NCBI GenBank assembly: GCA_002428965.1 | Contig: DIYI01000012.1 | Location: 781,948 to 845,947, forward strand | From: Jejuia sp. UBA6058 | GTDB taxonomy: Bacteria > Bacteroidota > Bacteroidia > Flavobacteriales > Flavobacteriaceae | Direction of reading: 5' to 3' | Length of the DNA stretch: 64,000 nucleotides | Part shown: positions 54,042 through 59,647 of the stretch, in pieces | How the letters are laid out: each line of letters begins with the position of its first letter | How positions within the stretch are numbered: the stretch's first letter is position 1 | Notes under the pieces: model-generated | What the model saw: the letters and a program-made list of their open reading frames with translations, nothing else | Told to the model about the DNA's origin: nothing | Database searches by the model: none | Program-made: the position numbers and the translations under genes

Positions 54042-54647
54042 ATGAAGAGCGTATTTTTCCTATTTGTAATTTTAACTCAGTCTTTTTTGTTTTCTCAAGA
54101 TTTTATTAAGTCTACTGATTTTGAGTTTAAGTTTATTAAAGCAAAAATTGCCAAAGGCTCCAATTATTATTACGCCATAAAAACACCTAAGAACCACGAT
54201 AAAATTCAAGTTAGATTTAAATTGAAATCCCTGAAAGGCACTAAGGAAAGTTTTGACCCCAATAAACTTTATTTAGTTTCAGATGAACAAAAAATAAGAA
54301 TTAGACCAATTGATGTAAGGTATAACTACGGTGTCGGTATGATTTATATAGGATTTCAGTTTTTATCAGATAAAAAACTAACTGATAAAAACTTAGAAGG
54401 ATGGATTTCGTATAAACCAGATGTTAGAGATACATTTGTTGATTTCAAACTTGAAAACTATGAGGATATTTGCCACCAAATCAATTTTGGAACGAAAAAA
54501 GGCCCTCACTTTATTTCTCCGTATTTAGATCACGAAGCTCTTAAATCTTGTAAATTAGATATCTATTTTTCTGTCCCAGAAAATTCGTTAAGAAGAGGCA
54601 AAGTTTTTTATGGAAAGACTTTAATATCGAATTTTAATCTAAAATAA
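54042..54647 (+). CDS. Secreted hypothetical protein
   Basis: I start at MKSVFFLFVILTQSFLFSQ, a signal peptide (201 residues); the longer frame begins near the -7 box TAAGTTTG (54011-54018). The mature part is beta-rich with YYYAIKTPKNHDKIQVRFKL and GWISYKPDVRDTFVDF. Two cysteines (EDICHQ, KSCKLD). Family not recognised. Confidence 0.6.
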   Translation: MKSVFFLFVILTQSFLFSQDFIKSTDFEFKFIKAKIAKGSNYYYAIKTPKNHDKIQVRFKLKSLKGTKESFDPNKLYLVSDEQKIRIRPIDVRYNYGVGMIYIGFQFLSDKKLTDKNLEGWISYKPDVRDTFVDFKLENYEDICHQINFGTKKGPHFISPYLDHEALKSCKLDIYFSVPENSLRRGKVFYGKTLISNFNLK

Positions 54648-54665
54648 CTTTTAAGTTAAAATTAT

Positions 54666-54768
54666 CTTCCGCGTTAGGAATTGAGGCATTTGTTGAAGCT
54701 CCCCGACGTAAGAGGGAGCGACTGCCGAAAGCTCGACCCGACCTAAGGGGGGAAACGCTCAAAAAATA
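54666..54768 (+). repeat. Dispersed intergenic repeat, copy B
   Basis: ttccgcgttaggaattgaggc, inverted arms gctccc/gggagc, then gccgaaagctcgaccc and ggaaacgctc-aaaaaataaa. It shares the left end with the copy at 59272 and the overall layout with 36941. Confidence 0.7.
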
Positions 54769-54832
54769 AAGATTTCAATTTCGAATATTAAAAAAAAGAT
54801 GTACGTTTGCAGCACTAAAAAAGAGTATATAT

Positions 54833-55264
54833 ATGTCGTTTTCAAGTTTATTTGATAGTGGTTTTAAGAAGCGTAATCAGAGTCATTTTGCGGCTATTGT
54901 TCGTGTGGCTATGGCTGATGGTGTGATTACTGATGACGAGAGAACGTTTTTGGATAGGTTGGCGCATAGATTGGAGATTGGTGAGAATGCTTATAAAGCT
55001 ATTTTAAAGGATTATAATTCGCACCCAATTAATCCGCCAGTGTCTTACGACCAGCGTTTGGAACGTCTGTACGATTTAGTGCGTATGATTCATGTAGATA
55101 CGATTACTGGAGAACCAGAAATAATGTTATTGAAGAAAATCGCTGTGGGACTTGGATTTCATGCGGTAAACGTAAAATACATCATCGACAAAGCATTAAC
55201 TCTTGTGAGTAACGGTGCTGATTTAGATGATTTTGTGGACCAAATAAAGAATATGAATAGATAA
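54833..55264 (+). CDS. TerB-family protein
   Basis: A 143-residue helical protein. AAIVRVAMADGVITDDERTFLDRLA is the TerB/DjlA metal-binding-type motif (D-G-x-x-D-x-E), and MLLKKIAVGLGF is the second repeat. The exact role is unknown; the family is linked to tellurite and stress responses. TACGTTTG at 54802-54809 is its likely -7 box. It has its own terminator. Confidence 0.82.
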   Translation: MSFSSLFDSGFKKRNQSHFAAIVRVAMADGVITDDERTFLDRLAHRLEIGENAYKAILKDYNSHPINPPVSYDQRLERLYDLVRMIHVDTITGEPEIMLLKKIAVGLGFHAVNVKYIIDKALTLVSNGADLDDFVDQIKNMNR

Positions 55265-55290
55265 AAATTTAGATATTCAATATAATTTAA

Positions 55291-55319
55291 AAGCGTCCAA
55301 CATGTTGGACGCTTTTTTT
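55291..55319 (+). terminator. Terminator of the TerB gene
   Basis: AAGCGTCCAACATGTTGGACGC is a perfect hairpin followed by seven T residues. Confidence 0.93.
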
Positions 55320-55528
55320 ATGGCCTATAATGGGCATTTATTTAAATAAAAAATAAAATAATTTGATACAAAACTTTAGAAATTAAAATAGGAGGCATTG
55401 AGACGTAAGCAACTGGGAGACAAACTTTTGCTATTTAGCGTAACTATCTGTTGAAAAACGGACAGCCATTTTTATGTCTAAATTTTTATATAAGTAATTG
55501 ATTTTCAATAAATTAAATTAAAATTTTA

Positions 55529-55749
55529 TTTGGAAGTTTAAAATATTCCACTTTATATTTGCAGGGCAGTTTTGAAAGAACGACTGCAAGAAATAATAAT
55601 TAAAAACTATAAGCCATGTTGAAGCATTATATAGCATTTCAGGATTGGAGTTGTAACCCAGAGTTATGGCTCAGGCTTCGGTTTTTTCTGTAGATTACTT
55701 TCCAGAAAAAAATCCGAAGCACACAAACTGTTTCGGATTTTTTTTATTC
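55529..55749 (+). promoter_or_regulatory. Attenuator-like leader upstream of the tRNA array
   Basis: TTTG (55529-55532), 21 bases, TATATTTG (55554-55561) is a strong promoter. Segment 1 (55675-55690, GCTTCGGTTTTTTCTG) pairs with segment 2 (55703-55720, CAGAAAAAAATCCGAAGC). Segment 2 also pairs with segment 3 (AATCCGAA 55711-55718 with TTCGGATT 55732-55739), followed by a T run: a terminator. The two folds exclude each other, and a 25-codon peptide ends at segment 1, as in ribosome-controlled attenuation. Confidence 0.7.
55616..55693 (+). CDS. Putative 25-residue leader peptide
   Basis: ATG at 55616, stop TAG at 55691-55693. The peptide begins MLKHYIAFQDWSCNPELW and ends LRLRFFL. Two Trp codons and a Phe-Phe pair lie near the end; the last codons (L-R-F-F-L) are in segment 1 of the attenuator. 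A ribosome finishing the peptide would cover segment 1 and let the terminator form. Which amino acid, if any, is sensed is not clear; no biosynthetic gene follows. Confidence 0.55.
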   Translation: MLKHYIAFQDWSCNPELWLRLRFFL

Positions 55750-55753
55750 AGCT

Positions 55754-55775
55754 TCCCGTTTTCACGGGAATGACA
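55754..55775. repeat. Short inverted repeat of dispersed type
   Basis: ttcccgttttcacgggaatgac, a small palindrome with the gaatgac end seen in the other palindromic repeats of this window. It follows the attenuator terminator. Confidence 0.4.
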
Positions 55776-55898
55776 AATTCAAATGAAACCTCTAACGAGG
55801 AAATTTTTTAGAATTCTAGAGTACATCAAATCTGAATCGGTATTAGAAACATAGTATTCCTATGTCCTAAAGCCAAGTATCATTTAATTAAAAAAGAA

Positions 55899-56429
55899 AT
55901 GGAAACTAATTTACATAACAACTATTTGTTTAAAGCTTTAGATGCTTATCCATATGAGTTAGAAGAAACTCTAGAAGCATTAAACTATGCTTTGTCCTAT
56001 AACTCACAAGATGCACAAGCACTTTGCTTAATGGGGCGTTTGTATTCTGAACAGTTAAAAGACTACAATACCGCAAAGCAATATTTTGCTGAAGCTGTAG
56101 CTCAGGAAATGGAAATGTCAAAAACGTACCCATTCTACATTCAAACACTATTGTGGAATGATGATTATGACGAAGCACATAAGTTAATTGAATTTGCATT
56201 GACCATTAAAGGAGTTGACAAAGCATTGATTGAATTATTGAAAGGCATTTTATTAGAAAAACAGGGCGAATATAAAGCCGCTATTAAGATGTTTAGAAGT
56301 GCAAATAAGACAGCGACAAGTAACTGTTTTGTTGATTACGTAGATAATGAAATATCTAGAGTAAAAAAGAAAATAGGAACTAAAAAGAAGACCTCTAAAA
56401 AATCGAAGAAAAAGAGGAAGAAAAAATAA
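55899..56429 (+). CDS. TPR protein with lysine-rich tail, joined to the tRNA array
   Basis: A 176-residue protein. Residues ~15-140 form TPR-like helical pairs (EETLEALNYALSYNSQDAQALCLMGRLYS, DYNTAKQYFAEAVA). The last ~28 residues are almost all Lys/Arg/Ser/Thr (KKKIGTKKKTSKKSKKKRKKK), suited to binding RNA. It ends 26 bases before the first tRNA, with a small hairpin (ATCGGG/CCCGAT, 56432-56451) between, so it is probably on the same primary transcript. An RNA-binding role in the array is inference. Confidence 0.75.
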   Translation: METNLHNNYLFKALDAYPYELEETLEALNYALSYNSQDAQALCLMGRLYSEQLKDYNTAKQYFAEAVAQEMEMSKTYPFYIQTLLWNDDYDEAHKLIEFALTIKGVDKALIELLKGILLEKQGEYKAAIKMFRSANKTATSNCFVDYVDNEISRVKKKIGTKKKTSKKSKKKRKKK

Positions 56430-56455
56430 TTATCGGGGAGCGATTCCCGATGTAT

Positions 56456-56538
56456 GGGAACTCGCTAGCGCTGGAGAGCTAGGACTGTCTGTAAAACAGT
56501 TGTATTGCACTGAGTAGGTTCGAATCCTTCGGTTCCCA
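56456..56538 (+). tRNA. tRNA-Tyr (GTA)
   Basis: Acceptor GGGAACT/GGTTCCC, anticodon arm ACTGT-CTGTAAA-ACAGT, variable arm present as expected for bacterial tRNA-Tyr, T arm GGTTCGAATCC, discriminator A. First tRNA of the array; CCA not encoded. Confidence 0.9.
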
Positions 56539-56543
56539 CATTT

Positions 56544-56615
56544 GCGTTTGTAGTGTAATTGGTAGCATGTAAGTCTCCAAAACTTAAGGTTGGGGTTCAA
56601 GTCCTTACAAACGCG
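56544..56615 (+). tRNA. tRNA-Trp (CCA)
   Basis: Acceptor GCGTTTG/CAAACGC perfect; anticodon arm TAAGT-CTCCAAA-ACTTA; discriminator G as usual for Trp. Five bases after tRNA-Tyr. The D arm (GTGTAATTGGTAGCAT) is shared with other members of this array. Confidence 0.9.
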
Positions 56616-56623
56616 CGATAGTT

Positions 56624-56696
56624 GACAAGGTGGCTGAATGGTTAAAGCAACAGATTGCAAATCTGTTTTTTATGAGTTCGAATCTCATCCTTGTCT
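56624..56696 (+). tRNA. tRNA-Cys (GCA)
   Basis: Acceptor GACAAGG/CCTTGTC, anticodon arm CAGA-TTGCAAA-TCTG, discriminator T (U73), the normal identity base for Cys. Confidence 0.88.
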
Positions 56697-56704
56697 CAAA
56701 AAAT

Positions 56705-56778
56705 AGTATCGTAGTTCAATTGGCTAGAGCACTCGGTTGTCTCCCGAGAGGTTGCGAGTTCGAATCTCGTCGGTACTG
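56705..56778 (+). tRNA. tRNA-Asp (GTC)
   Basis: Acceptor AGTATCG/CGGTACT (one G-U), anticodon arm CTCGG-TTGTCTC-CCGAG, T arm GAGTTCGAATCTC, discriminator G as expected for Asp. Confidence 0.9.
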
Positions 56779-56782
56779 CAAA

Positions 56783-56857
56783 AGCATTCTGTGAACAACA
56801 CAAATGGTGCTGGGTTCTATAGGAGAAGTATAAGAGGCCATTACTTCACAGAGTGCT
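56783..56857 (+). ncRNA. tRNA-sized hairpin in the array, not a cloverleaf
   Basis: AGCATTCTGTGA (56783-56794) pairs with TCACAGAGTGCT (56846-56857) over 12 positions, then AATGG/CCATT inside. At 75 bases it is tRNA-sized and takes a tRNA place in the array, but it has no T arm and no anticodon arm. A decayed tRNA or a specialised RNA are both possible. Confidence 0.5.
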
Positions 56858-56861
56858 ATTT

Positions 56862-56949
56862 GGAGAGTAGGCAAATATTGGTTTGTTGCGCTTACCTGCT
56901 AAGTAAGTTTGCCGTTTTGGTAATGAAGGTTCAATTCCTTTGCTCTCCG
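56862..56949 (+). tRNA. tRNA-Ser (GCT)
   Basis: Acceptor GGAGAGT/GCTCTCC, anticodon arm CTTAC-CTGCTAA-GTAAG, long variable region as required for Ser, T arm GGTTCAATTCC, discriminator G. Length 88. Confidence 0.88.
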
Positions 56950-56959
56950 CAAAATTAAT

Positions 56960-57031
56960 GCTCCGTTGGTCAAATGGTTAAGACGCTACACTTTCTATGT
57001 AGAATTAAGAGTTCGATTCTCTTACGGAGTA
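56960..57031 (+). tRNA. tRNA-Glu (TTC)
   Basis: Acceptor GCTCCGT/ACGGAGT (G-U at the end), anticodon arm CTACA-CTTTCTA-TGTAG, T arm GAGTTCGATTCTC, discriminator A. Confidence 0.88.
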
Positions 57032-57036
57032 CAAAT

Positions 57037-57109
57037 TGAGGCATAACTCAGCGGTAAGAGTGTCACGTTTACATCGTGAAAGTCATAGGTTCGAATCCTA
57101 TTGTCTCAA
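57037..57109 (+). tRNA. tRNA-Val (TAC)
   Basis: Acceptor TGAGGCA/TGTCTCA, D stem ACTC/GAGT, anticodon arm TCACG-TTTACAT-CGTGA, T arm GGTTCGAATCC, discriminator A. Confidence 0.88.
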
Positions 57110-57114
57110 CACAT

Positions 57115-57187
57115 TGAGGTATAGCTTAATTGTTAAAGCACCGAGCTTTTAACTCGGGTGATTTAGGTTCAACTCCTAATACCTCAA
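57115..57187 (+). tRNA. tRNA-Lys (TTT)
   Basis: Acceptor TGAGGTA/TACCTCA, anticodon arm CCGAG-CTTTTAA-CTCGG, T arm GGTTCAACTCC, discriminator A. It resembles the adjacent tRNA-Val in the acceptor, suggesting duplication. Confidence 0.88.
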
Positions 57188-57193
57188 CACTAT

Positions 57194-57266
57194 GCAGGAA
57201 TGGCGAAATGGCAAACGCACTCGACTTAGAATCGAGAAACTGGGAGTTCGAATCTCTCTTCCTGTA
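57194..57266 (+). tRNA. tRNA with Leu anticodon (TAG), short variable loop
   Basis: Acceptor GCAGGAA/TTCCTGT, anticodon arm CTCGA-CTTAGAA-TCGAG, variable loop only AAACT, T stem GGGAG/CTCTC, discriminator A. Total 73 bases. Bacterial tRNA-Leu normally has a long variable arm (about 85 bases), so this is an atypical body with a Leu anticodon. Confidence 0.82.
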
Positions 57267-57272
57267 CTATTT

Positions 57273-57346
57273 GCTCTACTAGCCCAACTGGAAGAGGCAT
57301 CGGTTTTAAGCGCCGTAAAGTCCAAGTTCGAATCTTGGGTAGAGTA
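57273..57346 (+). tRNA. tRNA with Leu anticodon (TAA), short variable loop
   Basis: Acceptor GCTCTAC/GTAGAGT, D stem GCC/GGC, anticodon loop TTTAAGC (TAA) with an imperfect stem, variable loop AAAGT, T stem CCAAG/CTT-GG, discriminator A. Like its neighbour, it lacks the long arm expected for Leu. Confidence 0.75.
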
Positions 57347-57351
57347 CACAT

Positions 57352-57424
57352 AAGCTTATGGTGTAATTGGATAGCACTCAAGGCTACGAACCTTGGAGTA
57401 CGGGTTCAAGTCCTGTTAAGCTTA
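57352..57424 (+). tRNA. tRNA-Arg (ACG)
   Basis: Acceptor AAGCTTA/TAAGCTT perfect, anticodon arm CAAGG-CTACGAA-CCTTG, discriminator A. An A34 anticodon needs inosine to read CGN. Confidence 0.88.
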
Positions 57425-57430
57425 CAAAAA

Positions 57431-57501
57431 TAACCTATGGTGTAATGGTAGCATTCAAGATTTTGAATCTTGGGGTAAAGGTTCGAGTCCTTTTAGGTTG
57501 T
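57431..57501 (+). tRNA. tRNA-Gln (TTG)
   Basis: Acceptor TAACCTA/TAGGTTG (U-G end pair), D arm GTGTAATGGTAGCAT, anticodon arm CAAGA-TTTTGAA-TCTTG, T arm GGTTCGAGTCC. The discriminator reads T, which is unusual for Gln. Confidence 0.8.
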
Positions 57502-57509
57502 CAAAAAAT

Positions 57510-57581
57510 GGTGTCTTTAGTTTATTTGGTAAAACGCCTCACTGTGAATGAGAAGAACAGGGTTCGAATCCCGAAGTCACC
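57510..57581 (+). tRNA. tRNA-His (GTG)
   Basis: The extra G(-1) faces discriminator C73, the His hallmark. Acceptor GTGTCTT/AAGTCAC with one T-T mismatch, D stem GTTT/AAAC, anticodon arm CTCA-CTGTGAA-TGAG. Confidence 0.85.
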
Positions 57582-57594
57582 CCAAATAGAAAGA

Positions 57595-57664
57595 GTATCT
57601 ATAGTGTAATGGCTCGCACGGGAGGTATATCCGCCCAGATCAAGTTCGAATCTTGATAGATACT
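57595..57664 (+). tRNA. tRNA-like gene with unclear anticodon
   Basis: Acceptor GTATCTA/TAGATAC, D stem GTGT/GCAC and T stem TCAAG/CTTGA are sound. The anticodon arm GGGAG-GTATATC-CGCCC has an A-G mismatch and would expose ATA; an alternative is a 5-base loop. Discriminator T. Either degenerate or specialised; the amino acid is not assignable. Confidence 0.6.
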
Positions 57665-57673
57665 CAAAACATT

Positions 57674-57746
57674 GGAACAGTAGCAAAGTTGGTCAATGCA
57701 CCAGGTTGAAGTTCTGGCGATATAGGTTCGAATCCTTTCTGTTCCA
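57674..57746 (+). tRNA. tRNA-Phe (GAA)
   Basis: Acceptor GGAACAG/CTGTTCC, anticodon arm CCAGG-TTGAAGT-TCTGG, T arm GGTTCGAATCC, discriminator A. Last conventional tRNA of the array. Confidence 0.88.
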
Positions 57747-57779
57747 CAAATACGCTCATTGAAATAATTTGAAATTCAA

Positions 57780-58223
57780 TTGTTTGGATTTCATATTTAC
57801 AAAGAAATCATCACGCTGGCAGCGTGATGGGGCGGCTTATCGTCCTTAGATAAACTTGGTAACAAGGATAAATCTACAAGCAGGCACTGTGCGTAGAGAC
57901 TGTTTTTCCGGAAATAGTGCAGGTAAGCAAGCAGCTAACATATGTTACTACATGCCAGGGGCAACCGCCGAAGCGCGTAAGAACATATAGCCAACCGTTG
58001 AGTAGGCTTGAGATGGAGACATCAACAGGAAAAGTTGTAGTAATGGGTTACGTATAGGCTATCCAACCTTGCGGAGCTAGTTGCAGTATTAATGCTACCC
58101 GATAGGAAACTATTCCGTAGCTTAACATACCGTGCGTTGGGAAACGCACAAGGAGAAGGTTGGTATTTTGTAGGCTAAAATCTGCGAAGCCATTTCCGAA
58201 GCCCTTCTCCTAGGCCAAGAAAA
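57780..58223 (+). ncRNA. Structured intron-like RNA before a tRNA 3' half (unit 1, left part)
   Basis: No protein frame. Strong hairpins: ATCACGCT/AGCGTGAT (~57810), TGCGGA...TCCGTA (a P4-like pair near 58070-58120), GTGCGTT/AACGCAC (~58133) and AGGAGAAGG/CCTTCTCCT (~58152-58211). GTAGAGACTG and ATATAGCC recall the P7 strands of group I introns but I could not pair them with confidence. It runs directly into the tRNA 3' half at 58224. By position it would be the 3' half of a permuted group I intron. Confidence 0.45.
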
Positions 58224-58278
58224 ATTTGGGTTCGAGTCCCATCCAGATCGCACTTTTATGGATAGCTCAGTTGGTGAG
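58224..58278 (+). tRNA. tRNA 3' half followed by tRNA 5' half (unit 1, permuted, decayed?)
   Basis: A T arm with 3' acceptor strand (TTGGGTTCGAGTCCCAT then CCAGATC, G; to 58250) is followed after 6 bases by a 5' half (TATGGAT 58257-58263, then the D arm AGCTCAGTTGGTGAG). The acceptor strands pair poorly: TGGAT/ATCCA gives 5 bp only if shifted. So permutation is suggested by order but not proven for this unit. Confidence 0.45.
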
Positions 58279-58560
58279 AAAAAAAGCATAAGACTTCGGG
58301 CATTGTAGCAGCTAGTAGTTGCCTAAACCCATTGAAATATATGGGGCAATCGAGGTCGCAAACCTTTATTGCGCAGTGAACATTCTAATAGGCCGCCTCG
58401 AAGAGAGGACGCCTATGAATGGTGAGGGAGCCAACCCTTATAATTGCAAAGCGTGGTGTAAAACCACTATGCAAGCCAAGTCTAAGTTGCTGAACGGCTA
58501 CAATGTATAACGGCATCGGACAAATACGTGCTTCTCAAAGCAACGAGAAAAGCGTGGAAA
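58279..58560 (+). ncRNA. Group I intron-like core, 5' part (unit 1, right part)
   Basis: Contains the P4-P5 hallmark of group I introns: TTGCA (58444-58448) pairs with TGCAA (58470-58474), enclosing P5 GTGGT (58453-58457)/ACCAC (58463-58467), and then GCCAAGTC as in the Q/J6 region. It follows a tRNA 5' half, as the 5' half of an intron should. Confidence 0.55.
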
Positions 58561-58762
58561 ACTAGGGAAGGGCTACGGCTATAATACTAGGAAAGTTTGT
58601 CTGTAAGCGGAGGTATTCTCAGAACGCTTTTTTTAAAATATCAAGCTAGTCTTGTTGGGTGTTTCGGTATAGCACTATTGCATAAGGCATTGCAGGAATG
58701 TATGATGGTTTTATGTTCAACTAGACTTGGAGGTTTGTCTATTTACCAAAAAAATAGTCTCG
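58561..58762 (+). ncRNA. Group I intron-like core, 3' part (unit 2, left part)
   Basis: CAACTAGACTTGG (58718-58730) and AAAATAGTCTCG (58751-58762) match the conserved R and S strands (P7) of group I introns, close to the Azoarcus-type GACTAGACGG / CATAGTCC. The last G (58762) would be the terminal guanosine, directly before the tRNA 3' half at 58763. This is the 3' portion of an intron lying upstream of its exon. Confidence 0.6.
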
Positions 58763-58852
58763 ACTCTGTAGGTCGTGGGTTCGACTCCCACCTTCCCCGC
58801 TAAATCATAAGTAATAAACGGGGAAGTAGTTCAGTCAGGTTAGAACGACAGA
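58763..58852 (+). tRNA. Circularly permuted tRNA X
   Basis: 3' half first (58763-58799): anticodon strand TCTGT, variable AGGTC, T arm GTGGG/CCCAC, acceptor CTTCCCC, G73. Spacer of 20 bases. Then the 5' half (58820-58852): acceptor GGGGAAG, D arm GTTC/GAAC, anticodon strand ACAGA. Acceptor 7/7 and anticodon stem 5/5 pair. Spacing of every element is canonical. The anticodon cannot be read because the loop bases lie across the junctions. Confidence 0.75.
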
Positions 58853-58855
58853 TCT

Positions 58856-58926
58856 CTTGGATGTTGCCGGTTCGATTCCGGTCTAGATTTCGTGAATCTA
58901 GTAACTCAATGGTAGAGTTCCAAACT
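58856..58926 (+). tRNA. Circularly permuted tRNA Y
   Basis: 3' half (58856-58890): anticodon strand CTTGG, ATGTT, T arm GCCGG/CCGGT, acceptor CTAGATT, T73. Spacer of 4 bases. Then the 5' half (58895-58926): acceptor AATCTAG, D arm ACTC/GAGT, anticodon strand CCAAA, then CT. Acceptor pairs 7/7, anticodon stem 4/5. It begins only 3 bases (TCT) after the 5' half of tRNA X. Confidence 0.75.
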
Positions 58927-59130
58927 GCACTCAAAATGCAGCTTTAAGGGTTGAGGAAACCCACCAAAGCTTATCATCTTGTAAAACTGATAGCAACGCA
59001 GTTCGCTACACTGCTCAACAAAAACAGGGCGAAAACAGTTGGATTGTAAATCGGCTTAGTTGCCCCAACAAAGCAATCTGAAACGTACTTTGAAATACTA
59101 ATTTTTGAAGGCTAGAGATAATTACTGTGT
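58927..59130 (+). ncRNA. Group I intron-like core, 5' part (unit 2, right part)
   Basis: Follows the 5' half of tRNA Y right after a T, the base group I introns splice behind. A GGTT in 58949-58953 could guide it (A-A-C-T exon end, with U-G at the site). P2-like GCTTT..AAAGC with inner GGGTT/AACCC. P4-like GGGC (59027-59030)/GCCC (59062-59065) joined by GAAAAC. Together with 58561-58762 it would form one intron in permuted order. Confidence 0.5.
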
Positions 59131-59271
59131 TGTTTTCAGGTATTAAAATAGTATATCCTAAATGGGATATTCACTTTTATCATCACACTGCATCGCACTA
59201 GTTATTAAGGCTTTTAATATGAGTATTTCCGTATGGGACAGATGATTTTCAATCTGCTGTTTTTAAGACGA
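59131..59271. other. Non-coding stretch after the permuted tRNAs
   Basis: AT-rich, no gene. CAGAT/ATCTG around 59240-59257 looks like an isolated anticodon-type stem-loop but no acceptor or T arm accompanies it. Nothing else supported. Confidence 0.3.
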
Positions 59272-59369
59272 TAATTCCGCGTTAGGGATAGAAGCGACAT
59301 CCTTTTTTGAGGCACGAGAAAAAGATATAGCGGATAGCCCGACCCCTTGTGGGTAACGCCCAAAATAAA
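59272..59369 (+). repeat. Dispersed intergenic repeat, copy C
   Basis: attccgcgttagggatagaagcg, arms catccttttt/aaaaagatat, then agcggatagcccgacccc and gggtaacgcccaaaataaat. The best-preserved copy together with 60752 (reverse). Confidence 0.75.
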
Positions 59370-59647
59370 TTTAAAATTCAGCATTTACTCGGTGTTGTGT
59401 TTTAAATATGGTAACCCTTCCGTTACAGGTTTTACCGCGCCTTAGTTGGCACAAATTATATCATTTCTGCTTTGAAATGGATATTAAAGAAAATGATAAT
59501 TTTTTTCTTTATTCAAAACAGAAAACTAAAGCATAGCCTTAGCTACGGTTTCTTTTTATGTTGAAGAAGAAAGGAAAAAAGGGCGTTTTATAACGTTCAT
59601 TTTAAGGTGGAAATGATATTCATGTTTAATTTAAAAAGTAAGAAACA
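59370..59647. other. Upstream region of the SPFH gene
   Basis: Contains a hairpin GTAAC/GTTAC near 59410-59425 and AT-rich sequence. Just before the next gene a 9-codon frame (ATG 59622, ending in TGA at 59649-59651) overlaps its ATG as ATGA, so translation could be coupled. No clear TAnnTTTG box at normal spacing. Confidence 0.4.

Noticed and set aside
57780..58250. tmRNA or group II intron as explanation for the structured RNA after tRNA-Phe
   Set aside because: No proteolysis-tag frame or tmRNA ends are seen, and no domain V-type hairpin is found despite a GTGCG. The flanking tRNA halves and P4/P7-like motifs fit group I better.
59235..59262. Isolated anticodon-like stem CAGAT...ATCTG after the permuted tRNAs
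   Set aside because: No acceptor, D or T arm can be found around it.
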